DNA of 64,000 bases from Rhodospirillales bacterium (GCA_017304945.1 JAFKLG010000075.1:1-64000); one strand, 5' to 3'. Positions 1-8,461 are shown, counted from the first letter of the stretch. Translations and numbers: made by a program. The notes: generated by a model not told the origin, from the letters alone.

Positions 1-324
1 TGGACCGACTACGCCAGCCGCTTCTCCCCGTCCATCTGGGAACAGAAGGACCTGCAATACATCCTCTACGGCACCCAACCGATGTACCTCTTCAAGGACG
101 AAGCCTGGGCACGGCAGAAAGAGGCGATCGCGACGAGCTACCGCAACGTCACTTCCGTCTCGCGCATCGTGGCGGGCCACGAGATGGTGGACCACATGTT
201 ACTGAACAAGGAGGGGAGCGTCCAGCGCACGCGCTGGGACAACGGGGGCGACGTCATCGTGAATTTCGGCGACACCCCGTTCCACGACGGGACGGTGCAG
301 GTGGGGCCGAAGAGCTTCCGGTGA
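1..324 (+). CDS. C-terminal fragment of a glycoside-hydrolase-like protein (5' end outside window)
   Basis: The frame is open from the first base and stops at 322-324, giving the last 107 residues of a longer protein. The readable part has an aromatic-rich start (WTDYASRF, QYILYGTQPMYLF), then EMVDHMLLNKEGSVQRT and VIVNFGDTPF. Alternating beta-strand patterns with VNFGDTP-like turns are typical of the C-terminal beta-sandwich of bacterial glycoside hydrolases (GH101/GH129- or DUF5696-like). That family call is from memory and is not tested. The catalytic domain lies upstream, outside the window. The end of the gene is followed by about 270 bases without a convincing gene. Confidence 0.6.
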   Translation, partial: WTDYASRFSPSIWEQKDLQYILYGTQPMYLFKDEAWARQKEAIATSYRNVTSVSRIVAGHEMVDHMLLNKEGSVQRTRWDNGGDVIVNFGDTPFHDGTVQVGPKSFR

Positions 325-596
325 TGGACACGGCGCAGGCAGCCTCCCTCGCGCCCGCGGCCGCGCGCCGGCTTGCCCTCTACGAGGCGCGACGGGGACG
401 GGTGGCCGCCGGCGCCGGCTGAGACAAGACACGCGCCACCGCGTTGCATGCCGGGACGGCTCCGCTCGAGCGGCGCGGCGTTGCCCGCGCCCGCCGCTCC
501 CCGGGCCATGATCAAGAGGGCTCGCGCGCCGGTCGCACACCTTGCTCGCTCCGACAACCGCACGTATGCGAGCGGCACCCACCCGCCGGAGCCCGC

Positions 597-1235
597 ATGC
601 AGGACCTGATCGGACCCGACGTCGTCGCCGCGTTCGCGACGCTCGCCGAGGTCGTCTTCATCAACGTCGTCCTATCCGCCGACAATGCCGTGGTGATCGG
701 CATGGCGGCGCTGGGCCTTCCCGCCCAGCAGCGGCTGCGGGCGCTCTGGATCGGCATCGGCGTCGCCACCGTGCTGCGCATCGGCTTCGCGATCGTCGCC
801 ACCTCCATGCTGCAGGTGATCGGGCTGCTGCTGGCGGGCGGGATCCTGCTGCTGTGGGTGGCCTGGAAACTGTGGCGGGAGATGACGGCCTCCGCCCGGG
901 AGCAGGAAGCGGCGGCCGCCGGCGGCGCCACCTCATCGCCGGCGACGAAGACCCTGGGTCGCGCGCTCTGGCAGATCGTGGTGGCGGACGTGTCGATGTC
1001 GCTCGACAACGTGCTGGCGGTCGCTGGCGCGGCGCTGCATCACCCGACGATCCTGGCGCTGGGGCTCGCGATCTCGGTGCTGCTGATGGGGGCGGCGGCC
1101 TCGCTGGTGGCGCGCATCCTGGAGCGCCATCACTGGGTCGCCTATATCGGGCTGGTCGTCATCCTCTATGTCGCCGTGAAGATGATCTGGCATGGCGCAC
1201 AGGATGTGGGGCACGCGGTCGGCATGACGCCGTAG
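597..1235 (+). CDS. TerC/YjbE-family integral membrane metal exporter
   Basis: This 212-residue protein of the TerC family has about seven membrane segments. The two family signatures are visible: an acidic Asp-Asn motif in the first segment (SADNAVVIG, about residues 26-34) and its partner later (SLDNVLAVAG, about 137-146). In characterised relatives such as E. coli Alx and Bacillus YceF/YkoY these residues serve Mn(II) export, so manganese efflux is the best guess. The ATG at 597 was chosen because upstream in-frame sequence adds a low-complexity Ala/Arg segment before the first membrane helix. Many family members sit behind a Mn-sensing riboswitch; I could not align one convincingly upstream. 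The gene converges on a small minus-strand gene, with a strong hairpin between them. Confidence 0.85.
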   Translation: MQDLIGPDVVAAFATLAEVVFINVVLSADNAVVIGMAALGLPAQQRLRALWIGIGVATVLRIGFAIVATSMLQVIGLLLAGGILLLWVAWKLWREMTASAREQEAAAAGGATSSPATKTLGRALWQIVVADVSMSLDNVLAVAGAALHHPTILALGLAISVLLMGAAASLVARILERHHWVAYIGLVVILYVAVKMIWHGAQDVGHAVGMTP

Positions 1236-1330
1236 CGTCGCGGCTGTGCCGAAGATTGATCAATGCCTGCGTCAAAACGAGATCATTGCTCGCCTTTGCG
1301 GCGGTGCGCTGCGCAGCCGGGGAGGGTGCA

Positions 1331-1352
1331 AGGGCGGCCGAGCGGCCGCCCT
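1331..1352. terminator. Bidirectional hairpin between convergent genes
   Basis: Perfect 10-bp inverted repeat (AGGGCGGCCG / CGGCCGCCCT) with a 2-base centre, lying between the end of the TerC gene (1235) and the stop of the small minus-strand gene (1356). No U-tract is present, which is common in very GC-rich genomes. The termination role is inferred from position. Confidence 0.55.
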
Positions 1353-1355
1353 GTG

Positions 1356-1529
1356 TCATTGCATGGTGTCGCGCGAATCGTGCACCGGGTTCAGCCGGAC
1401 GGGCGACCAGTGGTTCAACTCGGTCTCGCGAGCCGTGACGTACAAGCGGTCCGTCCCGGTGGCGTCCGGTCGCTGGGCGTGCGGGGCGAACAGGTCCTGC
1501 GGCCAAGGCAGATCGGGGACCGGGTGCAT
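1356..1529 (-). CDS. Small protein of unknown function (57 aa)
   Basis: A short reading frame beginning MHPVPDLPWPQDLFAPHAQR and ending NPVHDSRDTMQ. It is preceded on the minus strand by a GGAGAAAG ribosome-binding site 3-4 bases before the ATG. The protein is soluble, rich in Pro, Asp and Arg, with no membrane segment, signal peptide or recognised motif. Support comes from the ribosome-binding site, a start placed cleanly after it, and a hairpin just past its stop. It could still be a chance frame in GC-rich DNA. Confidence 0.4.
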   Translation of the reverse strand: MHPVPDLPWPQDLFAPHAQRPDATGTDRLYVTARETELNHWSPVRLNPVHDSRDTMQ

Positions 1530-1705
1530 CTTCTTTCTCCGTCGCTGAAATGCGGTGGGTTCGTCTGTGCGTCTCTTTGTCTCCTGCCCAAGCGTCACTG
1601 CACAATGCGTACCAATACGGAGAAGCGGCAGAATCTGTAGAGCGGGACACGCAACCGGCGTCGCGGTTCGCGCATTGAAGCCCAGAGACGGGAATGGAGG
1701 GCGCG

Positions 1706-1930
1706 ATGGCGCAGACGGGATCGACCGGTCCGAAGAAGGATCCGGGCAGCGACGAGACGGCGCGGGAAATCGCCCAGGACGCACTGGACGCCTATGCCGA
1801 CGGCATGGAGGAAACGGGCGACAAGCTGGCGCGGAAGGCCGTCGAGATCGACCGCGACGCGGTGGTCGAGGTGGTGCAGGAGATCGACGAGGCCGCGCAA
1901 CCCACGGCCCCACGGTCGAAGGAGCGCTGA
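1706..1930 (+). CDS. Small acidic protein of unknown function (74 aa)
   Basis: Starts MAQTGSTGPKKDPG. The GGAGG at 1696-1700 sits 5 bases before the ATG at 1706, so this start is preferred over the in-frame ATG at 1694, which overlaps the ribosome-binding site. After about 15 polar residues the rest is a predicted amphipathic helix rich in Ala, Glu and Asp (about residues 18-65), with no membrane segment or cysteine. It is followed after one base by another small gene, so the two are probably co-transcribed and translationally coupled. The function is not recognised. Confidence 0.6.
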   Translation: MAQTGSTGPKKDPGSDETAREIAQDALDAYADGMEETGDKLARKAVEIDRDAVVEVVQEIDEAAQPTAPRSKER

Positions 1931-1931
1931 G

Positions 1932-2144
1932 ATGGAGTTGCCGGTACTCGGCTATCCGATCTCGGAGGAGGCGGTGACGAACTGGTTCCAGACCCAGTAC
2001 CGTCGTGCGCCGACCGAGGAGGAAGTCGGCGCCGTGATGGACGCGATGGCCCTGCGCGAGGCGACGCCGCCGGTCGAGGGACCGCTCCCTGCGGCGAAGG
2101 GATTCGGGGTCGGTCCGTCCGCGCCGCCCGCGACCCGCCGCTGA
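1932..2144 (+). CDS. Small protein of unknown function (70 aa)
   Basis: Begins one base after the preceding stop (TGA-G-ATG), the classic spacing for translational coupling. The N-terminal half (LGYPISEEAVTNWFQTQYRR, about residues 6-25, then APTEEEVGAVMDAM) looks like two amphipathic helices. The C-terminal 25 residues are Pro/Gly-rich and probably disordered. There are no cysteines, signal peptide or membrane segments. argB begins about 75 bases downstream on the same strand, so a shared transcript is possible but not demonstrated. Confidence 0.6.
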   Translation: MELPVLGYPISEEAVTNWFQTQYRRAPTEEEVGAVMDAMALREATPPVEGPLPAAKGFGVGPSAPPATRR

Positions 2145-2219
2145 GGTCGCCGCGGGACCGTGCGGCCCCGCACGGCCGGGTTCCTTGACCCTGGCACGAG
2201 GCCGCCCTACACGCGCGAC

Positions 2220-3131
2220 ATGACCGATTCATCTCCTGCGCCGCTGGACATTGCGGCGGCCACCGAACGCGCGCATGTGCTCGCCCAGGCGCTGCCGTTC
2301 CTGCGACGCTATGCCGGCGCCACGGTCGTCGTGAAATACGGCGGCCACGCGATGGGCGAGGAGCATCTGGCCGAACAGTTCGGCCGCGACATCGCGCTGC
2401 TCAAGCAGGTGGGCATCAACCCGGTCGTCGTGCATGGGGGCGGCCCGCAGATCAACGCGATGCTGAAGCGGCTCGCGATCCAGTCCACCTTCATCGACGG
2501 GTTGCGCGTCACCGACGCCGCGATGGTCGAGGTGGTGGAGATGGTGCTGGCCGGCACCGTCAACAAATACGTCGCCAACCTGATCACCCGCGCGGGCGCC
2601 CTTGCGGTCGGCATCTGCGGCAAGGATGGCGGCATGATCCGTGCGCGCAAGCTGCGGCGGACCAAGGTCGATCCGGACAGCCGGATCGAGCAGGTGCTGG
2701 ACCTCGGCTTCGTCGGCGAGCCGGAGGCGGTGGACGTGCGCGTTATCCAGGCGCTGACCAGCGGCGGGCTGGTGCCGGTGATCGCGCCGGTGGGCGTGGG
2801 CGCGGACGGCCAGACCTACAACATCAACGCCGACCACGTGGCGGCCGCGGTCGCGGGGGCGCTGCACGCGACCCGGCTGCTGATGCTGACCGACGTGTCG
2901 GGCGTGCTCGACAAGGACAAGCGGCTGATCGCCGAACTCTCGCTCTCGGATGTGGAGGCGCGGATCGCCGACGGCACCATCACCGGAGGCATGATCCCGA
3001 AGGTGGAGAACTGCGTCGAGGCGGTGAAGCAGGGCGTGAAGGGCGCGGTGATCCTGGACGGGCGGGTGCCGCATGCCTGCCTGCTGGAGCTGTTCACCGA
3101 GGCCGGACCCGGCACGATCATCCGGCGCTGA
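2220..3131 (+). CDS. argB: Acetylglutamate kinase
   Basis: Phosphorylates N-acetyl-L-glutamate, the second step of arginine synthesis, in the cytoplasm. The 303-residue protein shows the amino-acid-kinase fold signatures in order: [10 protein letters not shown] (ATP-binding Lys), [11 protein letters not shown] (substrate loop), [21 protein letters not shown], the GKDGG turn, [12 protein letters not shown] and LTDVSGVL. The N-terminal extension before the first strand (about residues 1-35, including [10 protein letters not shown]) matches the helix found in hexameric, arginine-inhibited NAGKs, so feedback inhibition is likely by homology. The ATG at 2220 is chosen because it gives this usual N-terminus; an upstream in-frame start would add 20 unrelated residues. 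No other arginine gene is adjacent. Confidence 0.97.
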   Translation: MTDSSPAPLDIAAATERAHVLAQALPFLRRYAGATVVVKYGGHAMGEEHLAEQFGRDIALLKQVGINPVVVHGGGPQINAMLKRLAIQSTFIDGLRVTDAAMVEVVEMVLAGTVNKYVANLITRAGALAVGICGKDGGMIRARKLRRTKVDPDSRIEQVLDLGFVGEPEAVDVRVIQALTSGGLVPVIAPVGVGADGQTYNINADHVAAAVAGALHATRLLMLTDVSGVLDKDKRLIAELSLSDVEARIADGTITGGMIPKVENCVEAVKQGVKGAVILDGRVPHACLLELFTEAGPGTIIRR

Positions 3132-3178
3132 GGCGGCGGGTTGCTGCGGGCGGGAGGCTTTGGCTGCGGGCGGGAGCC

Positions 3179-3590
3179 GTGCGTCCGGGCGGCTCCGTCC
3201 GTGCGGGGCGCGGCAGCTTTGGATTCAGCACAGAGTTGAGGCGAGGGAAGCCGAGACACCGAGGGAGCCGGACCTTGCACGCGCCGTGGGACGGTCGGTG
3301 GTGTCGCAGCCGGGGCTCCGCGCTTCGTCGTTGTGGATGCCGGAGGCGGTCGGTCCGATCGGGGTTGGGCACGCGGTAACCAGCCACTCGGCTCAATGAT
3401 CATTGGAGCGCTTCGCGCCACTCGGGACGCGCCGCCGAGGCCCCCGACGCTGCCTCCGCCCCACCGGTGGCGATGCGACGCCTCCGCCGATCGGGTCCGC
3501 TCGGTCCCTCCGTGTCTCGCCTTTCCTCGCCTCAACTCTGTGCTGAATCAAAGCTCCCGCCCACCGCACGGGCGGAGCCGCCCTGACGCA
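3179..3590. repeat. Long inverted-repeat element A (arms about 95 bp, spacer about 220 bp)
   Basis: Bases 3179-3274 match the reverse complement of 3494-3590 with few mismatches. The best core contains GATTCAGCACAGAGTTGAGG on the left and its complement on the right (3531-3550). The outer part of each arm holds a copy of the 44-bp unit that is tandemly repeated just to the right. No reading frame with protein-like composition lies in the arms or spacer. The architecture resembles that at 43777-44021. It could be a non-coding mobile remnant or a highly structured RNA. It fills most of the gap between argB and the AraC gene. Confidence 0.8.
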
Positions 3591-3735
3591 CGGACGGGGC
3601 CTGCCCACCGCACGGGCGGAGCCACCCTGACGCACGGACGGGGCCTGCCCACCGCACGGACGGAGCCGCCCTGACGCACGGACGGAGCCCGCCCACCGCA
3701 CGGATGGAGCCGCCCGGACGCACGGCCGGAACCGC
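3557..3735. repeat. 44-bp tandem repeat array
   Basis: Units starting at 3584, 3628 and 3672 recur at exactly 44 bases, each beginning TGACGCACGGACGG and containing CCCACCGCACGG and CGGAGCC. Partial units lie at both ends (from 3557 and from 3716). Copies differ at only a few positions. The leftmost part overlaps the right arm of inverted-repeat element A. No gene is encoded here. Confidence 0.85.
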
Positions 3736-3747
3736 GACGGCTCCCGC

Positions 3748-4584
3748 TCAGGCGGTCTGTCGCACCTGACCTGGCGTGAGACCGAATGCGAGTCGGAAGG
3801 CCGCCCCGAACGCGGGACCGCTGTCGTAGCCGACCGTCGCTGCGGCACGCGCCGGCGGCACTCCCTGGGCGAGCAGGGCCCAGGCCTCGGTCAGCCGCAA
3901 CTGGCGCCGCCATGCCTGGAAGCTCATGCCGGTGTCGGCGCGGAACAGCCGCGCAAGCGTGCGCGCCGACGCACCGGCACTCGCGGCAAACGCCTCGAGG
4001 CCGCGGGGATCCGCCGGATCCGCCCGCAGCGCCGCCGCCACACGCAGCAGCCGCGGATCGCGGCAGGCCGGCAGCGCGATGGATCGGGTGGCGGCATGGC
4101 CGATCTCATGCAGCGCGAGGGCGGCGATGTGCCGCACCGGCCCGTCCTCGTCCCAGGTGACCGTCTCCGCGCAGGCGGCCAGGATCAGCTCCCGCAACAG
4201 CGGCGAGATCGCGACCACCGTCACCGCCGAGGGGCCGGCGCGCGCCGCATCCTGGCGCAGGAACAGCGCGCGCATGCGCAGCCCCGCCGGCATGCGCGTG
4301 AGATGTCGGGTCTCGGCGGGCACCCACAGCCCGGTGCCGGGCGGAATCACGAACTGGGCCGCCGGCGTGTCGACCCGCAGCACGCCGGCGAGCGCGGTGA
4401 GCAACTGCGCCCGCGGGTGCGCATGCCAGTCCGTGACATGGCCCGCGGCGTAGTCGCGCGCATAGCCGACCAGCGGGCGCGGCGCCTGCTCGAAGGGCCG
4501 GAGCCAGGGGGCTGGCGCCGCTCCGACCTGGGGCGACGCGGCGGCGGCTGCCCGTGGCGGGCGGCTCTGTCCGGTTGGCGACAT
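3748..4584 (-). CDS. AraC-family transcriptional regulator with N-terminal cupin domain
   Basis: A 278-residue regulator. The N-terminal half is a cupin sensor (HVTDWHAHPRAQLLTALAG around residues 49-67, then FVIPPGTGLWVPAETRH). The C-terminal part has the two helix-turn-helix motifs of the AraC family (LEAFAASAGASARTLARLF, then PPARAAATVGYDSGPAFGAAF). It is divergent from the MFS transporter gene beginning at 4674, with about 90 bases between starts. This arrangement is like E. coli NimR beside its transporter, and it suggests local control of the transporter. The ligand is unknown. Confidence 0.9.
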   Translation of the reverse strand: MSPTGQSRPPRAAAAASPQVGAAPAPWLRPFEQAPRPLVGYARDYAAGHVTDWHAHPRAQLLTALAGVLRVDTPAAQFVIPPGTGLWVPAETRHLTRMPAGLRMRALFLRQDAARAGPSAVTVVAISPLLRELILAACAETVTWDEDGPVRHIAALALHEIGHAATRSIALPACRDPRLLRVAAALRADPADPRGLEAFAASAGASARTLARLFRADTGMSFQAWRRQLRLTEAWALLAQGVPPARAAATVGYDSGPAFGAAFRLAFGLTPGQVRQTA

Positions 4585-4673
4585 GATTTGGCCGTACGTC
4601 GTGGATTGGCCAGGATAGAGTGGCGCTCGGCCGGCACAACCCGGCCGTCGCTCGAGAGGGAGGACGCGGCCCC

Positions 4674-5915
4674 ATGTCGCAGGAACGACGGATCATCCCG
4701 TTCATCAACACGGCGCATAGTTTCACCCACTACGCGCTGCTCGTCCTGCCGACGGCGGTGCTCGCCATGACCGAACCGGGCGGCAGCTTCGGCACCGAGT
4801 ACGGGCCGATCCTGGCGTTGGCGACCGGGATGTTCGTGCTCTACGGGCTGTTCTCCCTGCCGCAGGGCTGGATCGCGCAGCGGGTCGGGCGGCCGGCGAT
4901 GATGGCGGTGTTCTTCCTCGGCACCGGACTGTCGATGGTGGCGACCGGTTTTGCGAGCACGCCCTGGATGCTGGCGCTGGCGCTGGCCGCGACCGGGCTG
5001 TTCGCCGCGATCTACCACCCGATCGGCACCGCGATGCTGGTGGATGCGGCGGGCGACAAGCCGGGGCGGGCGATCGGCCTCAACGGAGTGTGCGGCAACC
5101 TGGGCGTGGCGCTGGCGCCGGTGATGACGGCGTTCCTCGCGCATCAGGGCGGCTGGCGCTTCGCCTTCCTGGTGCCGGGGGCGATCTGCGCACTGGTGGG
5201 GCTCGCCTGGATGCGCGTGCCGTCGCCCGAGGCGGCGATCCGGCGCGGCGCGCGGCCGTTCCCCGAGATCCCCCGTCACCTCGTGCGCCGCGCCGTGGTG
5301 GTGCTGCTGCTGATCGCGGTGGTGTCGGGCCTCGTGTTCAACGCGTTCACCCTGCTGCTGCCCAAGCTGATGCAGGAGCGGCTGGGCGGCACGCCCGACC
5401 TGCTGCCGCTGGTGGGCGCGGCCGCGTTCGCCGCCACGCTGTGCGGGGCGCTGACCCAGTTCACCGTCGGCCGGATGATCGACCGGCACACGCTGCGCCG
5501 GGTGTTCCTGCCGATCAGCGTGCTCCTGGTGCCGAGCCTGGTGGCGGTGTCGTTCGCGCCCGGCTGGCTGGTGCTGCCCTGTGCCGCGCTGGTCTCGGCG
5601 GGGATCTTCGGGCAGGTGACGGTCAACGAGACGATGACCGCGCGCTACATCTCTCCGGCGCTGCGGGCGCGCATGTATTCGGTGCGCTTCTTCGTGGGCT
5701 TCATCGGCGCCGCGGCCGCCCCGCCGGTGGTCGCCTGGTTCTACGAGCATACGGGGAGTCTGGCCGCGGTGACCCTGATGATGGCAGGGTTCGGGGTGAT
5801 CACGCTGCTCTGCGCGCTGGCCTTCCCGAACCGGCGGGAGGAACTGGCCCCGGAGCTCTGGGCCGAGGCGTTGCCGAACCGGTCGGGGCCGGCGCGCGTG
5901 GTGGCGGCGGAGTAG
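4674..5915 (+). CDS. Major facilitator superfamily transporter
   Basis: A 413-residue protein with twelve predicted membrane segments in two halves and a short central loop (about residues 180-205), typical of the MFS. The first half contains GRPAMMAVFFLGTG, a variant of the loop 2-3 signature, and TGLFAAIYHPIGTAMLVDAA, which resembles the fosmidomycin-resistance-like subgroup. The ATG at 4674 follows GGGAGGA with a spacing of about 10; an earlier start at 4620 would add a polar leader. The divergent AraC regulator suggests inducible efflux or uptake of a small molecule. The substrate cannot be read from sequence. Confidence 0.88.
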   Translation: MSQERRIIPFINTAHSFTHYALLVLPTAVLAMTEPGGSFGTEYGPILALATGMFVLYGLFSLPQGWIAQRVGRPAMMAVFFLGTGLSMVATGFASTPWMLALALAATGLFAAIYHPIGTAMLVDAAGDKPGRAIGLNGVCGNLGVALAPVMTAFLAHQGGWRFAFLVPGAICALVGLAWMRVPSPEAAIRRGARPFPEIPRHLVRRAVVVLLLIAVVSGLVFNAFTLLLPKLMQERLGGTPDLLPLVGAAAFAATLCGALTQFTVGRMIDRHTLRRVFLPISVLLVPSLVAVSFAPGWLVLPCAALVSAGIFGQVTVNETMTARYISPALRARMYSVRFFVGFIGAAAAPPVVAWFYEHTGSLAAVTLMMAGFGVITLLCALAFPNRREELAPELWAEALPNRSGPARVVAAE

Positions 5916-5964
5916 CGGCGGGGACGGCCACGGCGTCCCCTCGCACACAAGGAGGAAACGACGC

Positions 5965-6588
5965 ATGGCCGAACTCGAGTGCTTCTTCGACTGCTCCAGC
6001 CCCTGGACGTATTTCGCCTTCCACTCCCTGCGGGAGCTGGAGCGCGAGCTGGAGGTCACCGTCACCTGGCGACCGCATCTGGTGGGCGGGGTGTTCAACG
6101 CGGTGAACCCGACCGTCCACAATTCGCGCGAGAAGCCGGTGCCGGCCAAGCAGGCCTACGGCAAGAAGGACCAGATGGACTGGGCGCGGTTCCTCGGCCT
6201 GTCCATCCACTACCGGCCCAGCGTGTTTCCGGTGAACAGCGTGAAGGTGATGCGCGCCTGCTGCTGGCTCGAGGGCAGCGACGCGCTGGTGCCGTTCGCG
6301 CAGGCGACGTTCGAGGCCTACTGGCGCGACGACAAGGACATCTCGCAGGTGCCGGTGATCACCGAGATCTGCCGCAGTGCGGGGCTCGATCCCGACGCGC
6401 TGCTGGCGGCGATCGAGACGCAGCCGGTGAAGGACAAGCTGCGCGCCAACACGCAGGAGCTGATCGACCGCGGCGGCTTCGGCTCGCCCACCATGTACGT
6501 CGGCGGGGACGACATGTATTTCGGCAATGATCGCATGCCGCTCATCCGCGACGCGATCCTGCGGCGCCGGAACGCCGCGACCCGTTAG
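5965..6588 (+). CDS. DsbA-fold 2-hydroxychromene-2-carboxylate isomerase family protein
   Basis: A 207-residue cytosolic thioredoxin/GST-kappa-fold protein. The N-terminal strand and active-site turn FFDCSSPWTYFAF (about residues 6-18) carry the Ser-Ser-Pro signature of HCCA isomerases in place of the CxxC of disulfide oxidoreductases. The C-terminal part has the fold's cis-Pro region (GGFGSPTMYVGGDDMYFGND). Family members isomerise 2-hydroxychromene-2-carboxylate in naphthalene degradation using glutathione, but many paralogs have unknown substrates. No aromatic-degradation genes are adjacent. A strong ribosome-binding site (AAGGAGGAAA) precedes the ATG. It may be co-transcribed with the MFS gene, which ends 49 bases upstream. 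Confidence 0.85.
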   Translation: MAELECFFDCSSPWTYFAFHSLRELERELEVTVTWRPHLVGGVFNAVNPTVHNSREKPVPAKQAYGKKDQMDWARFLGLSIHYRPSVFPVNSVKVMRACCWLEGSDALVPFAQATFEAYWRDDKDISQVPVITEICRSAGLDPDALLAAIETQPVKDKLRANTQELIDRGGFGSPTMYVGGDDMYFGNDRMPLIRDAILRRRNAATR

Positions 6589-6716
6589 CGCGATCGGGTG
6601 GAGCCGGCTCGCTCCGAGGCGTGATCACGCATCCAGGCGCTGGCGCACGCAGGATCGGCGGCATCACCGATCTTGCGCGGAGGCCAGGCCGTTGACGGGC
6701 CGCGGCGCTGGCGTCT

Positions 6717-6741
6717 CCCGCGCGGTGAGGCGCCGCGCGGG
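6717..6741. terminator. Hairpin between convergent genes
   Basis: Perfect 9-bp stem (CCCGCGCGG / CCGCGCGGG) with a 7-base loop, located between the end of the isomerase gene (6588) and the stop of the minus-strand carbohydrate-binding gene (6775). It has no U-tract; the role is inferred from position. Confidence 0.5.
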
Positions 6742-6774
6742 GGACGATCTCATGACATCCGGATCAGGCTGCGA

Positions 6775-8256
6775 TCAGCTCTGGTTCTGATGCCAGGCCG
6801 CGGCGGCGGCGGCCATGTTGTTGTAGACGTCGGTCAGGGCCTGCCAGGCCGCCGCGGCGTTGCCGCCATGGGCGTCCTGCCACTGCGACCACAGCATGCT
6901 GGCGGCGGCGGGGGAGTGCCACCAGTCCGCCGTGCTGCCACCATTGGTTTCGTTCGAGACGATCGTGCCCAGGTCCTTGTCGCCGCCGGTCGTGTCGGTG
7001 CCGCCGGTCGACCCGGTGCCGGTGCCGGTGCCGGTGCCGGAGTCGGTGGGCGGCACGAAGCTCATCCCCGAACCGTCGCCGCTGCCGGCCTGGCCGCTCG
7101 GGGTGAGCGAGTCGCCGCTGATGGTCGCGGTGTCGCTGGTCGCGCCGCCGGAGGCGCCCTGGTCGGTGGTGCCGCCAGTGGACGCGCCGCCCGTGGACGT
7201 GCCGCCAGTGGAGGTGCCGTCAGTGGGAGAGACGGTCGACCCGTCGGCCGCGCTGCCGCTCCCCGTCACCACGGTGCCGGAGTCCGAGGTGCCGCTGCCC
7301 GCCACCACCGTGGCGCCGTCGGACGCGCCCGCTTGCGTCTGGCCGCTGCCGGCCGAGACATAGGCGCCGGGCTGGCCGCCGGCCGGGACGTAGAAGTCGG
7401 CCGACCCGTTGCTCGACAGCTCCCACGGCGTGCCGCCGCTGGTCAGGCCGTCATAGCTCACGCCCTGGATGTAGAGGTTGCGGTCGACATTGTCGTAGGC
7501 CATGCCGTTCCCGTCATAGGCGCCGGCGAGGTCGTTCAGGAACGTCACGGTCACCGTGTGCGCGCCCGATCCCCAGTCGCCATGCAGGTTGAACGCCTGC
7601 TGCTGGCCCTGCCAGGCGATCGCGCTGGTGGTCAGCGTGCCGCCGACCTGCTGGCCGTCGACCGCCACGGTGAACTGGGCGTCGCCCTGGTAGGGGTCCT
7701 CGTTCATCATCAGCGTCAGCGTGTCGCTGCCCGCGCCGACATCCACGGGACCCGGCGTGGTGGTCGGGGTGGAGGCGGCGTCAGCCGGCACCGCCGTCGT
7801 GTCGGTCACGTTGAACACCGCGTTGCCGAGGTCGAGGGGACCATTCGGCGGGAACAGCGGGGAGGTGTAGATCGGCGTGGTGCCGTTGGTGACCTGCTGG
7901 CCGTCGTAGCTCACGCCGTCGACGTAGAGGTTGCGGTCGCCACCGCGGCCGAAATCGGTCTTGTCGCCCTGGGTGCCGCTGTTGTTGGCGAAGGTGACCG
8001 TGACCTCGTGCTGGCCGGGATCGAAGTTGCCCAGGAAGGTGAAGGCCTGGGTCTGGCCTGCGGCGTGCGACGCGGAGACGCTCTGCAATCCGCCGATCTG
8101 CTGGCCGTCGACATTGACGGTGAACTGCGCATCGGCGCCCGGTGCGCCAGGAGTCCCATAAGAATCACCGGACATCAGCAAGGTAATCGCGTCGGTCCCT
8201 GAGCCGACAACTGTGCCCAAGTTTGTATTGGTCCCGTTGGTCAATGACCCGGACAT
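6775..8256 (-). CDS. Protein with two calcium-type xylan-binding (CBM60/CBM36-like) domains
   Basis: 493 residues. Two homologous beta-sandwich modules (about residues 20-118 and 176-270) share the pattern ...AQFTVxVDGQQxGG...HxVTVTFxN...DRNLYxxGVSYDG. This is typical of Ca-dependent xylan-binding CBM60/CBM36 modules. A long Gly/Ser/Thr linker follows (about 290-440), with a Thr-Gly run coded by a short tandem repeat near 7013-7042. The protein ends in an Ala/Trp-rich helical tail (from about 445). No catalytic domain, signal peptide, LPXTG or RTX nonapeptides were found, so the export route, if any, is unclear. The ATG at 8256 follows ACGGAG at about 9 bases; upstream in-frame residues look non-coding. 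An AT-richer stretch at 8257-8440 probably holds its promoter. Confidence 0.75.
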   Translation of the reverse strand: MSGSLTNGTNTNLGTVVGSGTDAITLLMSGDSYGTPGAPGADAQFTVNVDGQQIGGLQSVSASHAAGQTQAFTFLGNFDPGQHEVTVTFANNSGTQGDKTDFGRGGDRNLYVDGVSYDGQQVTNGTTPIYTSPLFPPNGPLDLGNAVFNVTDTTAVPADAASTPTTTPGPVDVGAGSDTLTLMMNEDPYQGDAQFTVAVDGQQVGGTLTTSAIAWQGQQQAFNLHGDWGSGAHTVTVTFLNDLAGAYDGNGMAYDNVDRNLYIQGVSYDGLTSGGTPWELSSNGSADFYVPAGGQPGAYVSAGSGQTQAGASDGATVVAGSGTSDSGTVVTGSGSAADGSTVSPTDGTSTGGTSTGGASTGGTTDQGASGGATSDTATISGDSLTPSGQAGSGDGSGMSFVPPTDSGTGTGTGTGSTGGTDTTGGDKDLGTIVSNETNGGSTADWWHSPAAASMLWSQWQDAHGGNAAAAWQALTDVYNNMAAAAAAWHQNQS

Positions 8257-8461
8257 AAAGAAACTCCGTCGTTGTGCGTGGATTAGTGGTCGCGCCTCGA
8301 TCGGGCAGGGCGGCGATACCAGCAACCTTCCGGCACGCACAATGTAGACGTTGTTCTTCTTGAGCCGATTCGCGGTATTTAGCCGGTTCTCACCTGTGGA
8401 CAGGGTTGTTGATGATGACTTTGGTCCTATTCCACAGGCGAGGGACCCGGAGTTCGTTCCA

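Noticed and set aside
324..422. 32-codon frame starting MDTAQAASLAPAARR, overlapping the upstream stop (TGATG)
   Set aside because: Low-complexity Ala/Arg content, no conserved features and no independent ribosome-binding site; probably chance in GC-rich DNA.
325..596. Possible yybP-ykoY manganese riboswitch before the TerC-family gene
   Set aside because: The only likeness is GACAAGACACGCG near 421-435. The conserved GGGGAGUAG-type segment and paired helices could not be traced, so it is not claimed.
1256..1282. Second FNR-like box near TTGATCAATGCC
   Set aside because: The half-sites are not spaced by four bases and the second half is GTCAA at the wrong distance.
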